Shown here: in pieces, positions 15,117 to 23,507 of the stretch
Layout: every line of letters starts with the position of its first letter
Numbering within the stretch: position 1 is the first letter of the stretch
Source of the DNA: Candidatus Atribacteria bacterium
GTDB taxonomy: Bacteria > Atribacterota > Phoenicimicrobiia > Phoenicimicrobiales > Phoenicimicrobiaceae
Length of the DNA: 62,435 nucleotides
Direction: 5' to 3'
Assembly (NCBI GenBank): GCA_003513845.1
Contig: DOTB01000031.1
Location: 1 to 62,435 of the forward strand
Notes under the pieces: generated by a model
Seen by the model: only the letters and a program-made list of their open reading frames with translations
Database searches by the model: none
What the model was told of the DNA's origin: nothing
Program-made: the position numbers and the translations under genes

Positions 15117-15221
15117 ATTTTATCCTCGACTTTGTTTCCATATATTGATAGCATAGTTAGAGTAACCCTCTTTTACATTCAATATTATACTAAATCTAAA
15201 ATAATTTTGCAATAAAATTTT

Positions 15222-15400
15222 GTGCGTTGTCCAGGAAATACTATACAATTTTTAAATTATGGCTATTCTCAGTATATCAAAAAAGTATTAGAATTAGTAG
15301 AAATAAATCCTGATAAGATAGAATGGAAATTATATGAAGACTGGACAGAAAAAATGCTTGCTCAGGTTTATGTGTGGGAAAAAGAACAAAGTCAGTCTTC
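15222..15400 (+). pseudogene. Possible gene fragment next to tRNA-Pro
   Basis: About 55 residues (NYGYSQYIKKVLELVEINPD, WKLYEDWTEKMLAQVYVWEK) read like real protein but have no ribosome site and no family I recognise. The frame then runs through repeat DNA and the tRNA, so it is at best a remnant left by insertion beside the tRNA. The rest of 15117-15488 is non-coding with a GCGAAGCCGAGCG-type repeat. Confidence 0.3.
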
Positions 15401-15488
15401 GCAGTCTTTTGCTTATGAAGAGCGAAGCCGAGCGGAAGCGAGACTGAGCGAGCCTCAATTTTCCGCAAGAAAATCGCCAAGTTTCGTT

Positions 15489-15565
15489 TGGTCGGGGCGA
15501 GAGGACTTGAACCTCCGACCCCCTGAACCCCATTCAGGTGCGCTTCCAAACTGCGCCACGCCCCG
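15489..15565 (-). tRNA. tRNA-Pro (anticodon GGG), CCA encoded
   Basis: Acceptor arms CGGGGCG/CGCCCCG, anticodon stem CCTGA/TCAGG with loop ATGGGGT giving anticodon GGG, T-arm GGAGG-TTCAAGT-CCTCT, discriminator A and encoded CCA. 77 bases including CCA. Its 3' end points at the broken recombinase, the usual geometry for an element integrated at a tRNA. Confidence 0.93.
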
Positions 15566-15680
15566 ACTTTATACATTATACTAAATAGTTATTATTATGG
15601 CAATAATTTTTTATCCGCATTATTAGATTATTTATTGGGAAAGTTGTCTTAATTATATTCGGGATATCTGTCCTACTTTT

Positions 15681-15800
15681 GTAGGGGGCGGATTTATCCA
15701 CCCCGGAATAAGCGGGTTCGATGAATCAAACCCCCTACAGTTGAGATTACCACGCCCTGATAAATCAGGAGAGTGGGCGCGATGTATCGTGTATATATTA
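15681..15800. repeat. Palindrome block between tRNA-Pro and dprA
   Basis: Copies of the GTAGGGGG-CGGATTTATCCA, GGGTTCGATGAATCAAACCC, GATTACCACGCCCTGATAAATCAGG and GGCGCGATGTATCGTG modules, partly decayed, with no gene. They lie in the orientation opposite to those at 3-8 kb. Confidence 0.7.
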
Positions 15801-15828
15801 ATGACATTGAATGATGCTGGTTGATAAA

Positions 15829-16926
15829 CTATAGTTTGATGAATTTTTTCCCTTCGATTTCTTTTATTAAATCTTTTAGTTCAAGGTTTAGCAATATTTC
15901 GCTAACTTTACTGGCAGATAGTTTACTTGCCTCAATAATTTCGTCTATTTGAACAGGTTCATTATTAATTATTTTATAGACAGTTTTTTCTTCTTCTGAT
16001 AGAGAATATTGATTTATATTTATCTTCTCACCTTCTGGTTTTTGATTCAATATAATAGAAAGTTCTTCTAAAATATCCTGAAAATTATTCACTAATTTTG
16101 CTCCTTGTTTTATCAGGTTATGGGTACCTTTTGATAAAGCAGAGGTTATATTCCCGGGAACCGCAAATACTTCCCTGCCCTGTTCAAGGGCAAAATCAGC
16201 AGTTATTAAAGCGCCACTCTTCTCTGCTGCCTCTACCACTACAGTCCCCCGGCTTAATCCACTGATAATACGATTCCTGCGGGGGAAATTCTGCCTTTCT
16301 GGTAGAGTAGAAAAAGAGAACTCAGTTATTACTGCACCTGATTCCTCAATCTCTCTTGCCAGTCTTCTATTCTCAGGTGGGTATATATGGTCAATTCCGC
16401 AACCCAATACCGCTATTGTTCTGCCCTTTACGGACAATGCTCCTCGGTGAGCAGCTGTATCAATTCCTCGAGCCATTCCACTAATTATAGTTAACCCAAC
16501 TGAGGCTAAATCTTTACTTAAATTTTCAGCGACCATTTTTCCATAATAGGTAGCTTTTCTTGAACCTACAATAGAAATAGAATTTTTATCATCCTTTATG
16601 ATGTTTCCTTTGAAGTATAATAAAGGGGGCGGATCATGGATTTCCTTTAGATTTTCTGGATATAAGTCGTCTTCTATAGTCAAAACTTTGGTCTTGTATC
16701 TGTCTAATAAATCTAATTCTCTATTTAAGTTAATATTACTTTTCTTTTCGAAGATTCTTGAGGATATTTTAGGGCTTAAATTAAGAACTTTTGATATTTC
16801 TTCTGATTTTGCCTTCCAGGCATTTTCAGCAGTACCAAAATGTTTTATTAATTGGTAAAATCTTTTTGGGCCTATATCGGACATTTTGTTCCAGGCCAGC
16901 CAATATTTTAATTGTTGTTCATTCAC
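15829..16926 (-). CDS. dprA: DNA-processing protein DprA
   Basis: 365 aa from GTG at 16926, preceded by GAGGAGGAATATCAG. The longer frame to 16971 would translate a palindromic repeat (FDLSNPP), so I reject it. Domains: N-terminal HhH/SAM-like part, a Rossmann DprA core (SIVGSRKATYYG, ISGMARGIDTAAHRGAL, GCGIDHIYPPENRRL, FPRRNRIISGLSRGTVVVEA, SGALITADFALEQGREVFAV) and a C-terminal winged helix. DprA loads RecA on incoming single-stranded DNA during transformation. No other competence genes are in the window. It lies downstream of the fmt/rsmB group. Confidence 0.95.
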   Translation of the reverse strand: MNEQQLKYWLAWNKMSDIGPKRFYQLIKHFGTAENAWKAKSEEISKVLNLSPKISSRIFEKKSNINLNRELDLLDRYKTKVLTIEDDLYPENLKEIHDPPPLLYFKGNIIKDDKNSISIVGSRKATYYGKMVAENLSKDLASVGLTIISGMARGIDTAAHRGALSVKGRTIAVLGCGIDHIYPPENRRLAREIEESGAVITEFSFSTLPERQNFPRRNRIISGLSRGTVVVEAAEKSGALITADFALEQGREVFAVPGNITSALSKGTHNLIKQGAKLVNNFQDILEELSIILNQKPEGEKININQYSLSEEEKTVYKIINNEPVQIDEIIEASKLSASKVSEILLNLELKDLIKEIEGKKFIKL

Positions 16927-16945
16927 CTGATATTCCTCCTCGATT

Positions 16946-17036
16946 ATTGGCGGGTTCGATAAATCGAACACCTACAGTTGAGATTGCTACACCTTGATAA
17001 ATCAGTAAGGAGGGCACGATGCATCGTGCCCCTACA
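16946..17036. repeat. Palindrome block upstream of dprA
   Basis: GGGTTCGATAAATCGAACACC, a GATTGCTACACC...AGTAAGG hairpin remnant and GGGCACGATGCATCGTGCCC (about 17013-17032). The first palindrome directly abuts the dprA ribosome site. Confidence 0.75.
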
Positions 17037-17092
17037 ATTGAATCTTATTTCCTTTACGCAATACGCAATATTCTATACGCAATACAAGAATA

Positions 17093-17638
17093 CTAGTAAG
17101 TTCCTTTGCTGACCAACAAATTTACCGTTTTATCATTTATAGTTACCTTCCCTGGCTCAGGCATCTGAGCAATTACTTTATCTTTAGGTATGGAAAAATG
17201 AGAAGCATAAGTAATCTTACCCAAAGTTAATCCATTTTTTTCAATAATGGCGATAGCCTCTTTCAAATCTTTATTTCTGAGATCGGGGATATTAATCGTA
17301 AATAATTTACCCCCTTTACTCACTACTATATTTACTTCCCTCTGTTCTTTGACTTTGGAACCTGCAGCTGGGTCTTGTTTAATGATACAGTTCTTCGGAA
17401 CTCTCTCATTAAATTCTTCACCAGAGATATATATCTTTAATCCAGCATTATATAATTTCTCCTGCGCAACTTCCAATTCATCACCAACCACTTCGGGAAC
17501 AATAGTATCAGGAACATAGAATACATTTTGAAACACAAGAAAAGCACATACTATCCCTGCTCCTACTATAAATATTATAAAAATTATAGTCGCAAAGGTT
17601 TTAAAAATATAATTAAATATTCTCCCTATCCAGTTCAT
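17093..17638 (-). CDS. Membrane-anchored PASTA-domain protein
   Basis: 181 aa. One membrane segment (IFKTFATIIFIIFIVGAGIV) is followed by two PASTA domains (about residues 41-110 and 112-181) with the usual VPEVVGDELEVAQEKLYNAG and IPDLRNKDLKEAIAIIEKNG motifs. PASTA domains bind muropeptides. In Firmicutes this position holds the PrkC kinase with PASTA repeats, but no kinase domain is present here. It follows rsmB by 8 bases in the same operon. Role probably in sensing cell wall; partner kinase not in the window. Confidence 0.8.
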   Translation of the reverse strand: MNWIGRIFNYIFKTFATIIFIIFIVGAGIVCAFLVFQNVFYVPDTIVPEVVGDELEVAQEKLYNAGLKIYISGEEFNERVPKNCIIKQDPAAGSKVKEQREVNIVVSKGGKLFTINIPDLRNKDLKEAIAIIEKNGLTLGKITYASHFSIPKDKVIAQMPEPGKVTINDKTVNLLVSKGTY

Positions 17639-17646
17639 CGATTGAC

Positions 17647-19029
17647 CTACTCTTTTCTCATCATTTTTGCCATAAAGAATCCGTCTAAATCTGAATTAGA
17701 AAGCCCAGGATATATCTGTAAAAATTTCTTCTGGTCTGATTTATAAACTTTTAATCCTCTTTCCTTAATAAAATCAGTCAAATCTTCTAATTCAAAATTA
17801 GGATTTTTGGCTAAAAATTTCTGGACTATCTCTTCATTTTCTTCTGGCTCAGTACTACAAGTGGAATATATTAACTTTCCACCAATTTTTACGTATTTTG
17901 AGGCAGTAGATAATATTTGTAACTGTAACCGGGATAATTTTTGAAATCTATCTGTATTGAAGGATTGCCATTTTAAATCTGGCTTTCTCCGTAAAACTCC
18001 CAACCCTGAACAGGGAACATCTGCTAAAACTTTATCTGCTTTTCCTAAAAAATCTAAATTTAATTTAGTAACATCATTTTGTAAGGTTTTTACTATATCA
18101 ATCCCCAATCTTTGACAATTTTCATCCACCATTGATAATCTTTCCTGGTTAGCATCAAGAGCTAAAATTGTACCTTGGTTATTCATTAATTGGGCAAGAT
18201 GGGTAGTCTTCCCTCCTGGAGCACTGCACACATCGATTACCAACTCTTCAGGTAAAGGATTTACTAAGTAAGAGACTAACATTGAAGCTTCATCCTGGAT
18301 TTGAAATAACCCTTCCTGATAAGCAGGAAATTTGGTAATATTCGGAAGGCCTTTGATATATAATGCCTCTTGGGCAAAAATACCTTCTTTCACCGATATA
18401 TTTTTTTCTTCTAAAGCCTTTTTTAAATCAGAACGAGATATCTTCAAGGTATTAGTCCTGATTACCAGTGGGGGTATCTTATTATTTGCTTCACAAATTT
18501 TAATAGTATTCTTAAATCCGAATCTTTCCAGCCAACGCTTAATTATCCAATAAGGATGGGAATAGACTATGGATATATATAATGCAGGTTCTTTATCTTT
18601 GTCTGGCCAGTAAATACTATCTTTGTTTTGGTTTATGTTTCTTAAAATACCATTTACGAATTTAGCTAATTTAGAATTTCCATATTTCTTTGCCAGTTGG
18701 ACTGATTCATTGCCAACCGCATAATCAGGAATCCTCTCTAAAAATAATAACTGATAGACTCCCATTCTCAAGATATTCTTTATCCAAACTGGTGTTCTAT
18801 CAAAATCTTTTTTAGTAAATTGGGATATTATCCAGTCTAATTTATTCCTGTTTCTTACCACTCCATAAGTTATTTCATTGATTAAAGCTGCATCCCTTAT
18901 ATCAACCTTTTCTTTTTCTAAAATTTCGTTTAGTATAATATTAATATAGCCCTTTTTACGGTGGATTTTTACTAAAATATTTAAGGCAATTTCTCTTATC
19001 TGGTCAACTTTTACTTTGCCTATGTCCAT
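17647..19029 (-). CDS. rsmB: 16S rRNA (cytosine-967-C5)-methyltransferase RsmB
   Basis: 460 aa. An N-terminal NusB-like RNA-binding domain (about 1-140) precedes a Rossmann methyltransferase with DVCSAPGGKTTHLAQLM (SAM-binding), DVPCSGLGVLRRKPD (catalytic Cys region) and STCSTEPEENEEIV (second Cys). Modifies 16S rRNA C967. Part of the priA-def-fmt-yugP-rsmB operon, with a 15-base gap to the upstream peptidase gene. Confidence 0.93.
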   Translation of the reverse strand: MDIGKVKVDQIREIALNILVKIHRKKGYINIILNEILEKEKVDIRDAALINEITYGVVRNRNKLDWIISQFTKKDFDRTPVWIKNILRMGVYQLLFLERIPDYAVGNESVQLAKKYGNSKLAKFVNGILRNINQNKDSIYWPDKDKEPALYISIVYSHPYWIIKRWLERFGFKNTIKICEANNKIPPLVIRTNTLKISRSDLKKALEEKNISVKEGIFAQEALYIKGLPNITKFPAYQEGLFQIQDEASMLVSYLVNPLPEELVIDVCSAPGGKTTHLAQLMNNQGTILALDANQERLSMVDENCQRLGIDIVKTLQNDVTKLNLDFLGKADKVLADVPCSGLGVLRRKPDLKWQSFNTDRFQKLSRLQLQILSTASKYVKIGGKLIYSTCSTEPEENEEIVQKFLAKNPNFELEDLTDFIKERGLKVYKSDQKKFLQIYPGLSNSDLDGFFMAKMMRKE

Positions 19030-19044
19030 TAGTTTAATCTATTT

Positions 19045-19725
19045 TTAACTCCTTCTATCTCTTAATACTATAAGTCTTAACAGTTGCAATACCGCAACTG
19101 CCGCAGCAGCCACATAAGTTAAAGCAGCAGCATTCAGGACCTTTTTAACAGAATTTATTTCTGCTTCAGAGATAATATTTCCTTTAACTAACAGAGTAAC
19201 TGCCCTCTTGCTGGCATTAAATTCAATCGGTAAAGTAACTATTTGAAATAAAACTGCCAAAGAAAAGGCAATAATGCCGATATCCATTAAACTGGGGATA
19301 CTAAATAGAAATCCCAGCAGGAACAGAGGTACAGCCATACGTGAGCCAATATTAGCAACAGGTATCAGATTGCTACGAAGAGCAAGGGGAAAATATCCTG
19401 CGGAATCCTGAATAGCATGGCCTATTTCATGAGCTACAATCCCCTGAGCCGCCAATGACCTACCATAATAAATATCTTTGGATAAACCCAATTTTTTCTG
19501 TCGAGGGTCATAGTGGTCAGAAAGACGTCCCTCTATCGGTTCAATCTTAATATTTTCTAAATTGCTTTTCATCAACAGCTCCTCGGCTACTTCCCTTCCG
19601 CTTAATCCGTTTTTGGCTGATATTTTTGAATATTTTGCATAGGCAGTTTGTACTTTATATTGAGCATAAAGAGTTAGAATTATAGCTGGTATTAAGATAA
19701 TCATTGTGCTGTCGAAAAAAAACAT
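19045..19725 (-). CDS. YugP-family membrane zinc metallopeptidase
   Basis: 226 aa from ATG at 19725, chosen for its AGGAGGGATTTT ribosome site; an upstream ATG lacks one. An N-terminal membrane segment is followed by the HEIGHAIQ zinc-binding catalytic motif and two more hydrophobic segments (IPSLMDIGIIAFSLAVLFQI and the Ala-rich C-terminus). This is DUF/peptidase family PF04298. Typical partner of fmt and rsmB in Firmicutes. Substrates unknown. Confidence 0.9.
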   Translation of the reverse strand: MFFFDSTMIILIPAIILTLYAQYKVQTAYAKYSKISAKNGLSGREVAEELLMKSNLENIKIEPIEGRLSDHYDPRQKKLGLSKDIYYGRSLAAQGIVAHEIGHAIQDSAGYFPLALRSNLIPVANIGSRMAVPLFLLGFLFSIPSLMDIGIIAFSLAVLFQIVTLPIEFNASKRAVTLLVKGNIISEAEINSVKKVLNAAALTYVAAAAVAVLQLLRLIVLRDRRS

Positions 19726-19785
19726 AAAATCCCTCCTATTTTTACCATTATAATACATCGTGCGCCCGTTTTCACATATACTATT

Positions 19786-20739
19786 TTACGTACCCAATAC
19801 TTCTCCCACTTTGATTTTATATCCATTGACAAATTGGTTCGCCGTCATTTCTTTTGAACCTGCAGGAATCAGCTTTAATATTTTTATAATCCCTTTATCA
19901 CCGGTAGAAATTAGCAAGCTATCTTTTTCTATTTTAATTACACTACCAGGAATTGAGGAACTTGCTTCGAGGCTATCGGGATAATTTTCTAAAAACCCTG
20001 CCCTGGTAATCTTGAGCTTCTTCCTTTTATAACTGGTAAAGGCACCAGGGTAAGGAGTAGTTCCTCTTATTAAACTATATACTTTTTCTCCCTTATTGTT
20101 CCAGGTTATTTCTCCATCCTGCTTACTCATCTTCCTCGCATAAGTCGCTAATTGATTATCCTGGGGAATTCGTTTTATCTTCCCCTTCTTTATTTCTTCT
20201 AAAAATTCATTAATTACTTCTCCACTTAAGTTAGATAATCTTTCCCTGAGTTCACCATAGGTTTCATCTGGCAAAATGGTTATTTTTCTTTGATAGATAA
20301 TATCACCTGCATCTACCTTTTCGCTCATAAACATAAAGGTAATTCCAGTCTCTTTTTCGCCATTAATAATTGACCAATTAATAGGAGATGCTCCTCGATA
20401 TTTAGGTAGTAACGAGGCGTGAATATTTATACAACCTATCCTGGGGATATCCAAAATATCTTTAGAGAGAATTTGTCCATATGCAACTACTAAAATAATA
20501 TCAGGATTAAATTTTATTATCTTTTTTATAGATTCCTCATCATTAATATTTTCGGGCTGAAATACTTCTACCCCCCTATCCAGGGCTATTTTTTTAATGG
20601 GGGTGGGTAATATCTTTCTGCCCCGCCCCTGGGGACGATCCGGCTGAGTAATTACTTCTACTATATTTTCTTTACTGTCTAATAGTCTCTCTAAAACTGG
20701 CACCCCAAATTCTGCAGTTCCTATGAATATAATTTTCAA
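19786..20739 (-). CDS. fmt: Methionyl-tRNA formyltransferase
   Basis: 317 aa from TTG at 20739, which follows AGAGGTGATC with correct spacing and gives the standard start KIIFIGTAEFGVP. A longer frame to 20823 has no ribosome site. Motifs: LPKYRGASPINWSIINGEK (formyl-THF site with Asn/His region, INIHASLLP) and C-terminal OB-like domain (LIRGTTPYPGAFT). It formylates initiator Met-tRNA. Upstream def encodes the enzyme that removes the formyl group. Confidence 0.95.
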   Translation of the reverse strand: MKIIFIGTAEFGVPVLERLLDSKENIVEVITQPDRPQGRGRKILPTPIKKIALDRGVEVFQPENINDEESIKKIIKFNPDIILVVAYGQILSKDILDIPRIGCINIHASLLPKYRGASPINWSIINGEKETGITFMFMSEKVDAGDIIYQRKITILPDETYGELRERLSNLSGEVINEFLEEIKKGKIKRIPQDNQLATYARKMSKQDGEITWNNKGEKVYSLIRGTTPYPGAFTSYKRKKLKITRAGFLENYPDSLEASSSIPGSVIKIEKDSLLISTGDKGIIKILKLIPAGSKEMTANQFVNGYKIKVGEVLGT

Positions 20740-20816
20740 AATGAAGATCACCTCTTCTTTTTTAATTTTTAATATTGAATTTTCTTTGCAATTCCAATGC
20801 TCTAAAAAGTAATGTA

Positions 20817-20842
20817 AGGGCACGATTCATCGTGCCCCTACA
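20817..20842. repeat. Single GGGCACGATTCATCGTGCCC palindrome
   Basis: One copy of the 9+2+9 palindrome between fmt and def, with flanking TAA and CTAC. It interrupts an otherwise tight operon. Confidence 0.8.
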
Positions 20843-20906
20843 ACCCAATTATAAATAACAATTCTAAAATTACTATAAAATAACTTGCGATACACCATAT
20901 ATTATA

Positions 20907-21431
20907 TTATGTTTTTGAGTATTTTTTAGCTTTTTGGGAAATAACCATATTCTTTTTTGCTAATTGGTTTAGCAGCAACTGTCTTTTTGTCCTTCCTATC
21001 CTATCGATAAATAAAGTTCCTTCTAAATGGTCAATTTCATGTTGTAAAGCTCTGGCTATCAAATCTTCTTTAGTGATTTTAATCTGCTCCCCATCCAGAT
21101 CTAAAGCTTCTACTGTTACTTTGGAAGAACGCTTAACATTGGCATATATATCAGGAAGACTTAAACAACCTTCCTCAGCAATACTCTCTCCCTCTTTATC
21201 CACAATTTTAGGATTTATTAAAGCTATTACTCCTTCTTCTCCACCATCAACAATAATTATTCTTTTTAACACTCCTACTTGTGGTGCAGCAAGACCTACC
21301 CCTGAGGCAGCATACATCGTCTCTGTCATATCCTTTATAATATTTAATATTTCTGGAGTTATCTTTTCAACTGGTTGTGATTTTTCTCTTAAAACCGGGT
21401 CTCCATATACTTTAATTTCTAATATTGCCAT
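20907..21431 (-). CDS. def: Peptide deformylase
   Basis: 174 aa with all three family motifs: GVGLAAPQVGV, EEGCLSLPD and LQHEIDHLEG (metal-binding Cys and two His, catalytic Glu). Removes formyl from nascent N-termini. It starts 10 bases after the priA stop. The C-terminal Lys-rich tail is slightly longer than minimal deformylases. Confidence 0.95.
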   Translation of the reverse strand: MAILEIKVYGDPVLREKSQPVEKITPEILNIIKDMTETMYAASGVGLAAPQVGVLKRIIIVDGGEEGVIALINPKIVDKEGESIAEEGCLSLPDIYANVKRSSKVTVEALDLDGEQIKITKEDLIARALQHEIDHLEGTLFIDRIGRTKRQLLLNQLAKKNMVISQKAKKYSKT

Positions 21432-21441
21432 CTTTTTCCTC

Positions 21442-23481
21442 CTATAACATCTTTATGGGGTCCACATCTATAGTCAATCTATTTTCTTTATCAAAATAAT
21501 TGGATACTATTTTATCAAGGCTTTTCTTAATGATTTTATTAAATTTTTCTAATTCTTTTACTTTTATTATGACCTGTGCACCAAAAATATTTCTGAATTT
21601 CCAGGCCTGTATATTTTTTGAACCTAACAATTTAAACTCCGGTGTTTCTTCATTTTCACATATTGAATCCAAGTAATCAATTAAAAGTTTCATCTTCTGT
21701 TCAACTTGTTCCTTTTCCTTACCCTTAACCTCAATTTTAATAAGATGGGTAAACGGAGGATAATCCAGTTCCTTTCTTAAAGCAATTTCTCTCTGATAAA
21801 AATAATCGTAATTCTGTTCTTTCAGAGCAATTATACTATGATGGTCGGGATTAAAAGTTTGGATTATTACCTCTATGGGCGATTCTATCTTTTTAAAAGA
21901 TGAAATAACCTCATATAATAATTGAAAATTTTTTTCACTTGAACGGTAATCCGGTAAATTCAACAAAGTATCAGCAGAGACAATCCCCACCAAATCTACA
22001 TTTCTAAAATCAACTTCTTTTATTACCATTTGAGTTCCTATTAATATATCAATTTCTCCTGCTTTAAAATCTTTTAAAAGCTTGGTGTATTGCTCTTTTT
22101 GGGCTATTGTATCCTGATCTATACGCTTTATCTTGGATCGCGGAAACATTTTTTTAATTTCGCTTTCCAATCTTTGAGTGCCTACCCCTAATGGTTTAAT
22201 ATCCTCACTGCCACATCGGGAGCAAATTTTTAACATTCTTATCCTTTTTCCACAACTATGACAAACCAATTGAGCTGTATTAAAAAAGTCTAAATGGTAA
22301 GAAAGAGTATGATTACAATCAGAACATTTAGGGACAAATCCACATTTACGACAGATTACGAAATTCGAGAAACCCCTTCTGTTTAAAAAAAGAACAACTT
22401 GTTTCCTCTTCTTTAAACTTTTTGAAATAGATTCCTGGAGTTCATAGCTTATTAACTTTTTCTTTGATTTTTCCTTATTCATATCTATTAATTTATTTTT
22501 TAATAAGCTATTCTCTTTTTTATCTGATATTAAATTTAGCTTTAGATAATTGTTTTTTAGGGTATTCCAATAAGATTCCAGGGAAGGTGTTTCACTGCTT
22601 AATATTATCGGAACTTTTTCTAATTCCGCCCTCTTCAGGGCAACTTTTCGGGCATTATATCGGGGAGCTCTTTCCTCTTTGTATAAACCATTATGTTCCT
22701 GGTCAACTATGACCAGACCTAATTTATCAAAGGGTACAAATATGGTCGATCTCATTCCCAGAGCAATATCGATTTGTGAATTTCTTATTTTAAGCCATTT
22801 TATATATTTGTTCTTTTGACTGATATTCTCATCAAAGACTGCAATTCTATCTCCAAATCTTCCTCTAAATATTTTAGCCAATACCGAAAGATGAGACTCT
22901 GAAGGGGTTAAAATAATTATTTGTTTGCCCTCTTCTAAGATTTTTTGAATAAATTTAAAATAAACTTCTATTCTTTCATCAAAATTTTCGGAACAAAAAA
23001 GTATGGGCTGATATTTTTTACTTTTTTTAATAAGTTTTTCTATATCGGGAGAAATACATCTTTCTGCACTTTTTAAGGAAATATTTTTATCAACAAAAAT
23101 ATCATTATCTTCTATTTCTGCTTTTTCCAAACTTGAAAAACTGGAAATCCCTTTCCCTTTACTTTTAGGTATTACGTAATTTAATACCTTTCTCCAGGAA
23201 CATAAATAATAATCTGAAATCCACTGAGTTAATTTTATAATATCAGGAGTAAGCAGGGGTTTAACATCTACCAATTGCGAAATATCCTTCAAGTTTTTGA
23301 TAGCAGTTTTTTGAAGAAATCCTACTACACATCCGGTTACCACTTTATTTTTAAATGGTACAAGTACTCGGGCTCCCCAAGAAATGTCTCTTCTTAAATT
23401 TTCAGGTATATGGTAATGAAATATTTTATCAAGATTTACCTCTAATAATACTATTTCCGCATATTTCTTTTCACCATACAT
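21442..23481 (-). CDS. priA: Primosomal protein PriA lacking helicase motifs
   Basis: 679 aa. The N-terminal DNA-binding domain, the zinc site (CRKCGFVPKCSDCNHTLSYH, CHSCGKRIRMLKICSRCGS) and the C-terminal domain are clear. However, the P-loop normally reading GVTGSGKTEVY is CSENFDERIEVY, DEEH is DQEH, and the GRAGR motif VI is replaced (YEVISSFKKIESPIEVIIQT). I infer a PriA that binds forks and recruits the replisome but does not unwind DNA, as proposed for actinobacterial PriA. Start and length are normal, so this is not decay by frameshift. Operon with def and coaBC. Confidence 0.9.
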   Translation of the reverse strand: MYGEKKYAEIVLLEVNLDKIFHYHIPENLRRDISWGARVLVPFKNKVVTGCVVGFLQKTAIKNLKDISQLVDVKPLLTPDIIKLTQWISDYYLCSWRKVLNYVIPKSKGKGISSFSSLEKAEIEDNDIFVDKNISLKSAERCISPDIEKLIKKSKKYQPILFCSENFDERIEVYFKFIQKILEEGKQIIILTPSESHLSVLAKIFRGRFGDRIAVFDENISQKNKYIKWLKIRNSQIDIALGMRSTIFVPFDKLGLVIVDQEHNGLYKEERAPRYNARKVALKRAELEKVPIILSSETPSLESYWNTLKNNYLKLNLISDKKENSLLKNKLIDMNKEKSKKKLISYELQESISKSLKKRKQVVLFLNRRGFSNFVICRKCGFVPKCSDCNHTLSYHLDFFNTAQLVCHSCGKRIRMLKICSRCGSEDIKPLGVGTQRLESEIKKMFPRSKIKRIDQDTIAQKEQYTKLLKDFKAGEIDILIGTQMVIKEVDFRNVDLVGIVSADTLLNLPDYRSSEKNFQLLYEVISSFKKIESPIEVIIQTFNPDHHSIIALKEQNYDYFYQREIALRKELDYPPFTHLIKIEVKGKEKEQVEQKMKLLIDYLDSICENEETPEFKLLGSKNIQAWKFRNIFGAQVIIKVKELEKFNKIIKKSLDKIVSNYFDKENRLTIDVDPIKML

Positions 23482-23507
23482 ATTATCAAACTCATTAATT
23501 TATTTTT

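Noticed and set aside
15222..15584. A 120-residue open frame across tRNA-Pro
   Set aside because: Its second half is the antisense of the tRNA and a repeat; only the first 55 residues may be a remnant.
16927..16971. Upstream start of dprA at 16971
   Set aside because: The added residues are the translation of a dispersed palindrome, and a GTG with a good ribosome site lies downstream.
17093..17638. Truncated PrkC kinase
   Set aside because: No kinase motif remains in any frame upstream; the gene begins with a membrane segment and has a normal place after rsmB, so it reads as a standalone PASTA protein.
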